The notes: a model not told the origin generated them from the sequence alone. 64,000 nt of DNA from JAEELC01 sp963605425 (GCA_963605425.1 CAVCUQ010000003.1:1-64000), one strand, 5' to 3'; shown: positions 16,962-25,549, counted from the first letter of the stretch. Numbers and translations: made by a program.

Positions 16962-17381
16962 TTATTTGCTAGCTTTTGGTCTCTTAGCACCGTATTTAGA
17001 ACGGCTTTGCTTACGATCAGCAACTCCAGTAGTATCAAGAGTACCACGGATGATGTGATAACGTACACCTGGTAAATCCTTAACACGACCACCACGAATA
17101 AGAACAGTTGAGTGCTCTTGTAATGAGTGACCTACACCTGGAATATACGCAGTTACTTCGATACCATTAGTTAATTTAACTCTGGCATATTTTCTTAAAG
17201 CTGAGTTTGGCTTCTTTGGTGTCATTGTAGTAACACGTGTACAAACTCCACGCTTTTGAGGGCATGCTAGAGAAGTTTGAGATTTCTTTAATGAGTTGTA
17301 ACCAATTCCAAGACTAGGAGCCTTTGACTTCTTTTCTACAGCTTTTCTTCCATTACGAACTAATTGTGCAATTGTTGGCAT
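16962..17381 (-). CDS. rpsL: 30S ribosomal protein S12
   Basis: A 139-residue uS12 at the decoding centre. Motifs KRGVCTRVTTMTPKKPNSALRK (residues about 40-60) and the GRVKDLPGVRYH loop show wild-type Lys at both classic streptomycin sites. ATG at 17381 is preceded by AAAGGAG seven bases away; an upstream in-frame start (17402) adds seven residues not found in the family. Confidence 0.97.
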   Translation of the reverse strand: MPTIAQLVRNGRKAVEKKSKAPSLGIGYNSLKKSQTSLACPQKRGVCTRVTTMTPKKPNSALRKYARVKLTNGIEVTAYIPGVGHSLQEHSTVLIRGGRVKDLPGVRYHIIRGTLDTTGVADRKQSRSKYGAKRPKASK

Positions 17382-17478
17382 TGTAATTCTCCTTTCTACC
17401 ATTTAAGTTTTGGTTATTTAATTACTTGCTTTATATCTTATATATAATATATAGGACACAATTTTCACAGCGATTATG

Positions 17479-17507
17479 ATTATATATATAAATTAGTGCC
17501 TTGTCAA
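17479..17507 (-). promoter_or_regulatory. Promoter of the str operon (rpsL-rpsG-fusA-tuf)
   Basis: Minus strand perfect consensus: -35 TTGACA (17502-17507), 17-base spacer, -10 TATAAT (17479-17484). Leader of about 90 bases. This fits the very high expression needed. Confidence 0.85.
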
Positions 17508-17509
17508 TT

Positions 17510-17720
17510 GAAAATTACAAGTTTTTTTACTTTTTTTCTTTATAAATGAAACGCCCGACTATGTGTAAAATAAAAATCCTTTATTTTAGGCATATCATAT
17601 AAAATCGTATTTTATCTATTTTATAGCAATTTCATATATAATAATTTAATAACTCTAATCAAGTTTTTTTTGTTTTTTCTTTACAATATATTTTCTTTAA
17701 ATATCTAAATAGAAACATTA
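17510..17720. other. AT-rich gap between divergent promoters
   Basis: Between the rpsL promoter (minus) and the tRNA-Arg promoter (plus). Apart from poly-T runs I see no gene, repeat or conserved RNA. The whole gene-free stretch is 17382-17761. Confidence 0.6.
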
Positions 17721-17722
17721 TT

Positions 17723-17751
17723 TTGAAAACTTGGGTATTTTAGTGTATAAT
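17723..17751 (+). promoter_or_regulatory. Promoter of tRNA-Arg
   Basis: Plus strand -35 TTGAAA (17723-17728), 17-base spacer, -10 TATAAT (17746-17751). Transcription would begin a few bases before the tRNA 5' end. Confidence 0.8.
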
Positions 17752-17761
17752 ACTTATACTT

Positions 17762-17838
17762 GTTCCCGTAGCATAGTTGGATAATGCAATAACCTCCTAA
17801 GTTATAGACCGCCTGTTCGAATCAGGTCGGGAACGCCA
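17762..17838 (+). tRNA. tRNA-Arg (anticodon CCT)
   Basis: A 77-base cloverleaf on the plus strand: acceptor GTTCCCG pairing with CGGGAAC, anticodon loop CTCCTAA giving anticodon CCT (reads AGG), T loop TTCGAAT, discriminator G and an encoded CCA end. Single-gene unit with its own promoter and terminator, standing alone between two minus-strand operons. Confidence 0.95.
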
Positions 17839-17851
17839 TTTAAAATTAATC

Positions 17852-17880
17852 AAGGGACTGCATATGCAGCCCCTTTTTTG
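17852..17880 (+). terminator. Terminator of tRNA-Arg
   Basis: Plus-strand hairpin (17852-17862 with 17865-17875, one A-C mismatch) followed by six T. In the other direction it could also help end the pectate lyase transcript, but the minus-strand tail is poor in U. Confidence 0.85.
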
Positions 17881-17893
17881 TTTGTATTAATTT

Positions 17894-20800
17894 TTATTCA
17901 AATATTAAAGCAAATAGATTCATTGTATCACCCTTTGTCACAGTATGACTTCCAGCTTCCAAAGTAATCTCTACTATACCATCGGAATCAGCTTGATATG
18001 CTTTACCATCAATCTTTATCTTTTTAGAGTATCCATCTGTTACAAGTATAACTTTTTTAGTTTCAGTTAAAGTAAATTCAACTGAAGTTTTAGTTTCCAT
18101 CTTTAAACCATTAGTATAAGTGACACCATTATATGATTGACTTACACCTGTCTTTGGACTTCCATCAGTAACTGTTACAAAACCATCACCTGCAGAAGTA
18201 TCACCCTTCTTAAAGTTTTCAAATGTTACGACTAATATTTGACTTTGAATTTCATTATATTGTGCTTTTGCACTAGTTAAAGTTTCATAGTTAGTAATTA
18301 AAGCTTTATTTTCATCGCTTAAATTATCATATAAATTTAAACACTCAGTAATTACAGAACCACTAGTCTTAGTAACTTCACCTATAGAATCAATTAACTT
18401 AATTAAATAAGTAACCTTAATTTCATTAACCTTAGATGTATCAACTGCTTCCTTCACATCATCATCTAAATTATTATATTTAGTTAATATATTTTTCATT
18501 GATTCAAGGCTTTCAGTATCAGTTGAGTCTAATTCAGTATTAAAATCATTAATTGAAATTAAATTGCTGTAAGCTTTCTCAGTTTGAGTTAATACTTCTT
18601 CATTAGTTACTTGAGTTTTTTGTTCAGTAGTTAATGCATCATATAAATTTCTAGCATATGTAATCTTATCTTTACTATCTAATGTAACTTCACCTATTTC
18701 ATCAATAGCTTTAATTACATTAGTTACAGCATAAGAGTTATAAGCCTCTTCAGCACTAGTTAAAGTTTCTAAATTAGAAATAGTAACACTAGAATCAATA
18801 TCTAATAACTTATTATATTCAAGTCTAGCATTTGCAATACTATTACCGCTGTTTTCATCTACAGTACCAATTGCATTAATTAAACCTTCTACATATGACT
18901 TACCAGCATTAATATATTCATTATATAAATCTGTAAGTCTCTTTTGATCAACTTGTGTTTTAGCTGAATCAGTCATTGCATTATATAGCGACATAGCTTT
19001 AGTAATATTAGTATAATTATCAGAATTATATTCAACTGGAGATGTAATCTTAGCTAAATAACTATTATATTCTTCAATTTGCTTATTATCTTGTTCTTCT
19101 GAATTATAAGGATTAAATACTAGAGAACTTATAGTTAAATCTTTAAATGTTAACCATGATAATTCTTTACTGTCCCCTGGTTGGAAATTATTACATTGAA
19201 TAATATATCTTCCAGCCTCTAGAACTGTACTACCATTTCCAACAATGAATGCTTCTCCGGCTTCATTAATTAATGTACCTTGGCTAGAATAATCGCTTCC
19301 GCCATAAGTAACAGATACTGTCATAGGACGAGTAATTTCAAATGCATAAATTGTTTTAGAAATCTTACCAGGAGTTAAGCTAGCTCCTTCTTCGTTAATC
19401 TTAGTAACTGTATTAGATGAAGTTATATAAGATATATCAGACATAGAAACGCTATTTGCTGATACTTGTTCATCCTTATTAACACCAGTATAAGCAGCTA
19501 TTACCTTTCTTGCATCAGTAACATTTGTTTGCAAATTATAATCATTTGTAGGTATATAAGATAAATTAGAATCAGTATCAAATTTTGAATAATCTATCTT
19601 TTGTGAAATGAATGAACAATTATTAGATACTATTTCACTCTTACTTGATACAAATGTAGCTTTTGTACCTTGATAAATAGCACTAGCTACTGAATCACCA
19701 TATGACTTAATAGCTCCGCCATCAACTCTAAATGGATTCTTACAAGCATAGAACATATTATATTCACTAAATATATAAGCATCAGCTCTAGTATTTAAGG
19801 CATAATCAGTTTGTCCTTCAAATAAATTGTTATACATGTGTACATTGGCTCTTCTAGTTAAAGGACCACGAGCTTTACATAGTTTCCAGTAGTTGTGGTG
19901 ATATGTTAAATTATATTGTAATGAATAATCAGCACTACCAACAAGGTTAGTCTTATGGCATCCTTCAAAATAGTTATAAGAAACTGTTAAATATTGTCCT
20001 CTCTTAAAGTCACAAGAACCATCACCCTCACCCTTATCACTTTCAGCAGGGTTTAATATGCTAGGTCCATAGAATTCATTATTATGAATCCAACATCTTT
20101 CAACACTAGCAGTTAGAGTACTGCTTGCATCTTTACTTGCTTGAACACCTTCCATACCAATTGCATCTTCAGGTGTATTTATAAATGTTAAATTTCTAAC
20201 TTCAAAACTCTTACCAAGAGACGGAGATGAACTTTCACACATGAAATGGAATCCAAATCCATCAATAACAGCGTCACTTCCAACACCTTCAATAGTTACA
20301 TCTTTTGCAGACTTCATTCTAGCCATGTGACCATTATCGCCTTCAGTTCCACCATTATCAGCACTATTATAAATAGTAAGACCATCAATCAGTGGTGTGC
20401 TAGCAGCTGAGAAGTCAGCTTTCTTATAAAGACCAGAATTTGATACACATCCAACAAATCTAACAACAAGAGGAATACCTGCATCTCCTAATTTCTTTAA
20501 GATGCCTTGATTAGTATTAGCCTTACCTCCATTTGAAGCTGAGCCATTACCTGTATCTTGTCCTACACTGTTTAAAATATTACCAATACCTTTAACTGTT
20601 GTTCCATTATATGTTAATTCTACAGTATTCTTATTTTCATCAGTTACATATAATACTATTGCATTATCTTTTAATGTACCATCATCATTATAAGCACCAA
20701 CGCCATTATAATTATAATGAGCATAACCTGATCTATCATAAGCAATAACATTTAAATTAGCTATACTAGCATTAACGCCTTCTAATCCATGAGGAACAAC

Positions 20801-21805
20801 TTTAATTGTATAACTTCCACTCTTTAATCCAAATAAATCAGCTCTACAAATAGTCTTATTTAAAATTCTTGTATAAACACTCTTTTCATCAAGTAGTTTA
20901 TATTCACCATTATTATAAGATAAATAATAATCATACTCTGTTACATCACCATATTTATCAAAAGTTAAATAGGCAGCTTCACTTGTTCCAGATACACTAT
21001 TAATCTTAATAGCACCTAAGCTTACTACAGTACCTGAACCACATGATTTATCAGTGATATCTGATGTATTAATCTTTTCAAATAAAGCATAAATTTTAAT
21101 ATTACTATTAATTATTGTATTATCAAAATCAAATACATTTGTAAACAATTGGTCTTGATACCATCCCTTAAACTTATATCCTTCTTTTACAGGATCATTA
21201 GGCTTAGTAACCTTACTTCCGCTCTTAACATCTAACACTTCATAATCTGTTCCAACAAATTCAACAGTATTAGTTTCCTCTATCCACTTAGCATACAAAG
21301 TGATATTTCCTGTAATAGGCATAATAACATCAAACTTATTAGTATAATTACTATCTAAATACCATCCTTCAAGCTTATAACCATTTTTAGTAATAGTAGG
21401 AATGTTATTTAATGCACTATTCTTTTCTACTTTAATATCAGAAAGTACAGTATCACAGTTAGTTACAAATGAAACTATGCATTCTTCTTTAACATCTTCT
21501 TTATCTCCACTAGATGTTTCAGTTTCAGTAGTACTTTCCTCAGTTGAACTTTCTGTAGTGCTTTCCTCAGTTGTTTCTTCTTCTGTTGTAGTTTCCTCAC
21601 TAGTTTTATCCTCAGTTGTACTTTCTTCACCAGTAGTTGTAGAACTTTCTTTTGATTCCTTGTTTTCACTATTATCAGAATTTTCAGTTTGACTAGTCTG
21701 GCTACTCTTATCAGGATCAGTATCTACTCTTTTACATGATGTAAAAGATAAGGTTGCTAGTGATAATAAAAGTGCAGAACCAATTATTTTTCTCTTCTTT
21801 TTCAT
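17894..21805 (-). CDS. Multidomain surface lipoprotein with pectate lyase (PL1) domain
   Basis: A 1303-residue protein. Order: lipoprotein signal (lipobox FTSC, Cys24); Ser/Thr/Glu-rich stalk (35-105); two InlB B-type repeats (about 106-176 and 180-243, each ending GW-Y...AKW-like); an Fn3-like segment (about 250-355); PL1 parallel beta-helix (about 358-760) with HMARMKSAKDVTIEG, DGSCDFKRGQYLTVSYN, the catalytic-region ARGPLTRRANVHMYNN; a beta-sandwich (about 810-905); at least four helical repeats of about 65 residues with the pattern AIGEVT...LYDALT..QKTQV (about 920-1190); and a C-terminal beta domain. It should bind the cell surface and cleave polygalacturonate. It pairs functionally with the GH105 gene. 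RBS AAAGGAG; cre-like site over its promoter. Confidence 0.88.
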   Translation of the reverse strand: MKKKRKIIGSALLLSLATLSFTSCKRVDTDPDKSSQTSQTENSDNSENKESKESSTTTGEESTTEDKTSEETTTEEETTEESTTESSTEESTTETETSSGDKEDVKEECIVSFVTNCDTVLSDIKVEKNSALNNIPTITKNGYKLEGWYLDSNYTNKFDVIMPITGNITLYAKWIEETNTVEFVGTDYEVLDVKSGSKVTKPNDPVKEGYKFKGWYQDQLFTNVFDFDNTIINSNIKIYALFEKINTSDITDKSCGSGTVVSLGAIKINSVSGTSEAAYLTFDKYGDVTEYDYYLSYNNGEYKLLDEKSVYTRILNKTICRADLFGLKSGSYTIKVVPHGLEGVNASIANLNVIAYDRSGYAHYNYNGVGAYNDDGTLKDNAIVLYVTDENKNTVELTYNGTTVKGIGNILNSVGQDTGNGSASNGGKANTNQGILKKLGDAGIPLVVRFVGCVSNSGLYKKADFSAASTPLIDGLTIYNSADNGGTEGDNGHMARMKSAKDVTIEGVGSDAVIDGFGFHFMCESSSPSLGKSFEVRNLTFINTPEDAIGMEGVQASKDASSTLTASVERCWIHNNEFYGPSILNPAESDKGEGDGSCDFKRGQYLTVSYNYFEGCHKTNLVGSADYSLQYNLTYHHNYWKLCKARGPLTRRANVHMYNNLFEGQTDYALNTRADAYIFSEYNMFYACKNPFRVDGGAIKSYGDSVASAIYQGTKATFVSSKSEIVSNNCSFISQKIDYSKFDTDSNLSYIPTNDYNLQTNVTDARKVIAAYTGVNKDEQVSANSVSMSDISYITSSNTVTKINEEGASLTPGKISKTIYAFEITRPMTVSVTYGGSDYSSQGTLINEAGEAFIVGNGSTVLEAGRYIIQCNNFQPGDSKELSWLTFKDLTISSLVFNPYNSEEQDNKQIEEYNSYLAKITSPVEYNSDNYTNITKAMSLYNAMTDSAKTQVDQKRLTDLYNEYINAGKSYVEGLINAIGTVDENSGNSIANARLEYNKLLDIDSSVTISNLETLTSAEEAYNSYAVTNVIKAIDEIGEVTLDSKDKITYARNLYDALTTEQKTQVTNEEVLTQTEKAYSNLISINDFNTELDSTDTESLESMKNILTKYNNLDDDVKEAVDTSKVNEIKVTYLIKLIDSIGEVTKTSGSVITECLNLYDNLSDENKALITNYETLTSAKAQYNEIQSQILVVTFENFKKGDTSAGDGFVTVTDGSPKTGVSQSYNGVTYTNGLKMETKTSVEFTLTETKKVILVTDGYSKKIKIDGKAYQADSDGIVEITLEAGSHTVTKGDTMNLFALIFE

Positions 21806-21834
21806 AGGTTATCTCCTTTACAAAATCTAAATAG

Positions 21835-21843
21835 AGTATAACA
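21835..21843 (-). promoter_or_regulatory. Extended -10 promoter of the pectate lyase gene
   Basis: Minus strand TGTTATACT, hexamer at 21835-21840. The position 17 bases upstream (21858-21863, TTTCGA) is a poor -35 and lies within the cre-like palindrome. Confidence 0.55.
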
Positions 21844-21857
21844 CTAAATTTATATTT

Positions 21858-21871
21858 TCGAAAGCGTTTTC
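21858..21871 (-). promoter_or_regulatory. cre-like operator (CcpA or other LacI-family regulator)
   Basis: Minus strand GAAAACGCTTTCGA, a near-palindrome with the central CG and AAnCGnTTTC pattern of catabolite-responsive elements. It overlaps the -35 region of the pectate lyase promoter, a position where binding represses. Which regulator binds is inferred; no CcpA gene is in the window. Confidence 0.6.
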
Positions 21872-21892
21872 TTTAAAATATCGGTGATATAT

Positions 21893-21916
21893 TAAAAAGG
21901 TTACAATAGCGTAACC
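21893..21916 (-). terminator. Terminator of the FUSC-HAD gene
   Basis: Minus-strand stem GGTTAC/GTAACC (21899-21904 with 21911-21916) with a five-U tail, directly after the stop codon. Confidence 0.75.
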
Positions 21917-23404
21917 TTAATTATTTTTTGTTCTCATTTTATTAATTCTAATTGCTTTCTTATAAAGACATCTATTAACTTCAACTCTATCAGTTAGTAC
22001 TTGAGTTGCACATTCTTTTAATTTATCTGAAGCTGCGGATGTAGTGTATGATACATCAGTTGATTTAAATAACAACGAATCATTATCATCAACGCCAAAT
22101 CCGTATAATTTCCTAGTTATATTTAAGTTTTCTCTAAATTTATTAATATTCTTAGAATATACCTTTAAATAAGAATAATCATCATTACTTGAATAGCTAT
22201 CATATGATTTATAAACTTGGAATACTAAATCTTTAAATTCTTTTTCAAGTTCTTCTTTAAGTTTAAGAATATGTTCAGTTTTATCTACAACTACATAACT
22301 TACAATATTTGATGTAGGAATATCCTTATTAACATCAAGCACTACATAATTATGATCACGCTTAATGGAAACATATGATATTTGTCCATTATTAGTTAAT
22401 TTTTCAATACTCACATGAATTATATTATCATTAATTGTCAACACAAAAGGATTAATGTTTAATTCATTTAATTTAGAAGAAAATTTATTTGAAATATTAT
22501 CATCAATATATTCTATACTTGTATATTTCTTATTTTGAAAATCATATATACAAGCACCGCACATACATACAACAGGATTCTTTATCTCTGTTTCAGTTAA
22601 AAGAGATGAAAGAACTCTAGGAGATCTTGTTGTATATAAATATAAATCCATCTTATGTTCTATCATATGAGAGATACTATATTTGGTAAATCCTGATAAC
22701 TTTTGATTAGAATCAATTAATCCATCAAGTGAAAAGATAAAGGAAGCATTCTTATTCTTCTTATAAGGTAATCTAAAACTATTAACTAAAAGAGCTACTA
22801 TAATACCAATCATTGTTGATAATATTCTATTAGGTCCATAGATAATAGGATTAGTACCTAGACTTGCAGTTACAGCTGTAAGTGTTAATACAGCAATAAA
22901 ACAACATTCACTCTTTTTAATCTTATTACAGAACCAAATGATAGCTATAACAGATAAAGCAATTAAAAGACATGGTATAGTAAAACTTGTTAAGAATTCA
23001 AAATTAATATCTTCTTCTGTAAACTTGTTTCCTGCAAGCCAACCTGTTTCAAAGAATCCAGTTTTATCATAAGTTGCATTTCCTGTTGAAGAAATATGTT
23101 GGAATGGCCATTCATGTCCTGTAAGTTGATATAAAGCAACAATAATAAGACCAAATACACCACCAATAAAACTAGATACAAGTCTTAGTCGACCTTGAGC
23201 ATTAGACTTTTCTCTATTGGTAGATATAGAGTACGCAGTAGCAAGGCAAGCAAAGAAAGGTGTATAAAGCTGAGTAGCCTTTCTAAAACTTGATGCATAG
23301 TTATGATTAATACTATAAGCTATAAAAATAATAATAAAATAAATTGCTAAACAAATAAAAACCGAAATTGCAGTTTTAATATTACGCATTCCTATTTTGA
23401 ACAT
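21917..23404 (-). CDS. Membrane protein: FUSC/ArAE-like N-terminus fused to a degenerate Cof-type HAD domain
   Basis: A 495-residue protein. The first about 215 residues hold six hydrophobic helices (about 10-30, 45-60, 75-92, 138-158, 167-185, 190-208) in the pattern of FUSC/aromatic-acid-exporter proteins. From residue 221 a HAD fold of the Cof/YwpJ type follows: IFSLDGLIDSNQKLS, YTTRS, MCGACIYD, and GVDDNDSLLFK. The first catalytic Asp of DxDG is Ser225 and the GDxxND motif reads GVDDND, so phosphatase activity is doubtful. FUSC-HAD fusions occur in Firmicutes, from memory. Extended -10 (TGCTATACT) lies upstream. Function unknown; transport of an organic acid or sensing is possible. Confidence 0.65.
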   Translation of the reverse strand: MFKIGMRNIKTAISVFICLAIYFIIIFIAYSINHNYASSFRKATQLYTPFFACLATAYSISTNREKSNAQGRLRLVSSFIGGVFGLIIVALYQLTGHEWPFQHISSTGNATYDKTGFFETGWLAGNKFTEEDINFEFLTSFTIPCLLIALSVIAIIWFCNKIKKSECCFIAVLTLTAVTASLGTNPIIYGPNRILSTMIGIIVALLVNSFRLPYKKNKNASFIFSLDGLIDSNQKLSGFTKYSISHMIEHKMDLYLYTTRSPRVLSSLLTETEIKNPVVCMCGACIYDFQNKKYTSIEYIDDNISNKFSSKLNELNINPFVLTINDNIIHVSIEKLTNNGQISYVSIKRDHNYVVLDVNKDIPTSNIVSYVVVDKTEHILKLKEELEKEFKDLVFQVYKSYDSYSSNDDYSYLKVYSKNINKFRENLNITRKLYGFGVDDNDSLLFKSTDVSYTTSAASDKLKECATQVLTDRVEVNRCLYKKAIRINKMRTKNN

Positions 23405-23424
23405 AAAATCACCCTAACATATTT

Positions 23425-23433
23425 AGTATAGCA
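23425..23433 (-). promoter_or_regulatory. Extended -10 promoter of the FUSC-HAD gene
   Basis: Minus strand TGCTATACT with the hexamer at 23425-23430, about 20 bases before the start codon; no clear -35. Confidence 0.45.
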
Positions 23434-23453
23434 AAAATAAATTTTATTTAAAA

Positions 23454-23486
23454 TAGAAAAATGGAAGTAATTAATACTACTTCCAT
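23454..23486 (-). terminator. Terminator of the metal/redox operon
   Basis: Minus-strand 9-bp perfect stem (23461-23469 with 23478-23486) and U tail, overlapping the stop codon of the HMA-domain gene. Confidence 0.8.
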
Positions 23487-23725
23487 CCAAATAATGATTT
23501 AGTGGCTTTATCATAGGTTATATTTTCAATAATATAACCACTATTTAATAAACATTTATCAAGTTCTTCTTTTGTATATTCACTTTCACATATAATAATT
23601 GTTTCATTTTTAGAGTGACTTGATTTAATACTCTTAAATTTAATATTTTTTCTAAACAAATCATTTACATGTGCTTCACACATACCGCATTTCATACCAT
23701 TAATTTTCAATATTATTTTATTCAT
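23477..23725 (-). CDS. Small heavy-metal-associated (HMA) domain protein
   Basis: An 82-residue protein with the ferredoxin-like HMA fold and the metal site GMKCGMCEAHV near residue 10 (MxCxxC), typical of copper or zinc chaperones such as CopZ. The C-terminus is longer than CopZ by about ten residues and ends KSLFGWK. Last gene of the operon with ZIP, flavodoxin and DUF3793; two bases after the ZIP gene. Metal identity is not evident. Confidence 0.75.
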   Translation of the reverse strand: MNKIILKINGMKCGMCEAHVNDLFRKNIKFKSIKSSHSKNETIIICESEYTKEELDKCLLNSGYIIENITYDKATKSLFGWK

Positions 23726-23727
23726 AA

Positions 23728-24504
23728 TTAACCTAATGTAATATCTAATATCATCATTAATATAAATCCTATTACAAGTCCTATTGTAGATAAGTATGAC
23801 TTATTTCCTTCCGCAGCCTCAGGTAAAAGTTCATCAGCTACAACATATATCATAGCTCCTGCAGAAAATGCTAAACAGAACGGTAAAACCTCTGTAACAT
23901 TTGCACAAAAGGCAATTGCAATAAGGGCAGCTAGAGGTTCTACTATACTTGAAAGCATACCAAGAACAAAAGCTTTAGTCTTAGATATACCCGTTTCTTT
24001 AAGTGGCATAGAACATATAGTTCCTTCAGGAAAGTTTTGAATTGCTATACCTATAGATAAAATTAAAGCTGAATTAATTAAACTAGAGTTACCCATAGCA
24101 CTAGCTATTACTAGTCCAACCGCAAGTCCTTCAGGAATGTTGTGGATTGTAACTGCTAAAACAAGTTTAAAAGTTTTACTAATGCGTGTATTAGATTTTC
24201 CTTCTTCCTTTTTATTAGTATGCATATGAGGAATGAAAATGTCAAGCAACAGTAAGAAGATTATACCAATAATAAATCCAAGAGATGGAATAAACCATCT
24301 TTGATAACTTGATGAAGAATAAGAATTAATAGCTGGAAGTAACAGACTCCATATAGCTGAGGCTATCATGATACCTGATGCAAAGCCTAAGAGAAGTTTT
24401 AATACTTTAGAATTTAATTCTTTTCTTAAAAGATAAACCATTGCACTTCCTAATGTAGTTCCTATAAAAGGTATAAAAAGTGCAAGTATAAGTTTATAAT
24501 CCAT
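23728..24504 (-). CDS. ZIP family metal transporter
   Basis: A 258-residue protein with eight hydrophobic helices and a short His-containing loop (HMHTNKKEEG near residue 92). The ZIP signature HNIPEGLAVG lies in helix 4 (near residue 122) and a second QNFPEG motif in helix 5, where the usual His is Gln. It resembles ZupT/GufA-type importers of Zn, Fe or Mn. Two bases before the HMA gene and two after flavodoxin, so a compact operon. Confidence 0.85.
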   Translation of the reverse strand: MDYKLILALFIPFIGTTLGSAMVYLLRKELNSKVLKLLLGFASGIMIASAIWSLLLPAINSYSSSSYQRWFIPSLGFIIGIIFLLLLDIFIPHMHTNKKEEGKSNTRISKTFKLVLAVTIHNIPEGLAVGLVIASAMGNSSLINSALILSIGIAIQNFPEGTICSMPLKETGISKTKAFVLGMLSSIVEPLAALIAIAFCANVTEVLPFCLAFSAGAMIYVVADELLPEAAEGNKSYLSTIGLVIGFILMMILDITLG

Positions 24505-24506
24505 AA

Positions 24507-24914
24507 TTAAGCTTTTATTGTATTAATAAACTTCTCATATACTGAAGGGTCTAAATCAGATGAATCAGAATTAGATATTAAACCTTCACATGCAAGATTT
24601 AAACCAGCATCTTTAACTTCTTCTTCCCAGTTTCTCATCCATTCTCCGCCTCCCCAGCCAAATGATCCAAATAAGAATAATCTTTGACTAGTAAGTTTTC
24701 CTTTAAGTTCATCAAAGAATGGTCTAAATTCATCTTCTTCAAGTTCCTCAGCACCCATAGCTGGGCATCCAAGAATTAATGTATCATACTTAATTGCCTC
24801 ATCTGCAGTAATTTCGGATACTCTAACATATTTTATATTGATATCCTCTGATATCTTCTTTGCAATATCCTCTGTATTTCCTGTTGCACTCCAGTAAATA
24901 ATAATTGCGTTCAT
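24507..24914 (-). CDS. Flavodoxin
   Basis: A 135-residue short-chain flavodoxin. FMN phosphate-binding loop WSATGNTEDIA at the N-terminus, plus the FMN-contact segments GCPAMGAEELEE and FGSFGWGGGEWM. It replaces ferredoxin as electron carrier, classically under iron limitation, which fits its place between a metal importer and a DUF3793 gene under one operator. Confidence 0.92.
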   Translation of the reverse strand: MNAIIIYWSATGNTEDIAKKISEDINIKYVRVSEITADEAIKYDTLILGCPAMGAEELEEDEFRPFFDELKGKLTSQRLFLFGSFGWGGGEWMRNWEEEVKDAGLNLACEGLISNSDSSDLDPSVYEKFINTIKA

Positions 24915-24923
24915 ATTGTCCTC

Positions 24924-25472
24924 CTAATTCATAAAGCAATCTATTTTAAATCCCTTATCTAATAATTTACAGACAGTGTTTCTACACTTAGTATAACTAT
25001 TAAATAATTTTAGTTTTTCATCTAAATTAGAATAAACTTTCCAGTAACCCGAATAAAGACAAGCTAGTCCATTAATATAACCCTTAATATCTTCAATATC
25101 ATATCCTAGAAAGATTCCAATTTCATGAGGGAAAGATTCTTTGTTATTTAATCTTTCCTTTAAGAATTCGAGTAAAACATCTATATCACTTGAGACTGGA
25201 TAACCTAAGGATTTAAGAAATTTATAATTTTCTTTAATATGCAAACATGATTCTAGTACTTTTTGCCTATAAATAAGTATAAGCAAACGATTATTTTTCT
25301 TTTGAAGGATTTTAATATATACCTTAGGATTGAACTTTAAATTAAATTCATTAATCTCTTCATAGATATCATCTAATTCTTCAAGTGATATATTAATTAG
25401 GTTACTAGCTTTTATTCCGCAAATGGCAGGAGCTGAATGAAAAGCTAGTAGATGTGTAAATGTTTCGCTCAT
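24924..25472 (-). CDS. DUF3793 family protein
   Basis: A 182-residue soluble protein recognised by the pattern HEIGIFLGYDIEDIKGYI and GYWKVYSN in its C-terminal half and conserved Cys residues near the ends (C in PAICGIK, CRNTVCKLL). Function unknown. In Clostridia members of this family are found beside flavodoxin and FeoAB iron-transport genes, from memory, so a role in iron or metal stress is inferred. First gene of the operon, behind a strong promoter and a perfect palindrome. Confidence 0.7.
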   Translation of the reverse strand: MSETFTHLLAFHSAPAICGIKASNLINISLEELDDIYEEINEFNLKFNPKVYIKILQKKNNRLLILIYRQKVLESCLHIKENYKFLKSLGYPVSSDIDVLLEFLKERLNNKESFPHEIGIFLGYDIEDIKGYINGLACLYSGYWKVYSNLDEKLKLFNSYTKCRNTVCKLLDKGFKIDCFMN

Positions 25473-25485
25473 ATGTTCTCCAACT

Positions 25486-25501
25486 GTTAGTTATAACTAA
25501 C
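25486..25501 (-). promoter_or_regulatory. Perfect 16-bp palindromic operator of the metal/redox operon
   Basis: GTTAGTTATAACTAAC, an exact inverted repeat beginning at the predicted transcription start and ending 13 bases before the ATG. A further CTAACA half-site lies in the -35/-10 spacer. The half-site GTTAG/CTAAC resembles DtxR-type boxes; a Fur- or DtxR-like metal repressor is inferred and none is encoded in the window. Confidence 0.7.
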
Positions 25502-25508
25502 TATCTAT

Positions 25509-25537
25509 ATAATATATCATTTTGTTAGTCTTGTCAA
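25509..25537 (-). promoter_or_regulatory. Promoter of the DUF3793-flavodoxin-ZIP-HMA operon
   Basis: Minus strand -35 TTGACA (25532-25537), 17-base spacer, -10 TATTAT (25509-25514). The palindromic operator follows at the start site. Confidence 0.8.
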
Positions 25538-25549
25538 ACACAATACATA

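Noticed and set aside
17510..17720. Small RNA or gene in the gap before tRNA-Arg
   Set aside because: Only AT-rich sequence and poly-T runs; no promoter-terminator pair other than those of rpsL and the tRNA.
21402..21692. Plus-strand Ser/Val-rich frame opposite the stalk of the pectate lyase gene
   Set aside because: It mirrors the Ser/Thr/Glu-rich repeat coding on the minus strand; composition alone keeps it open.
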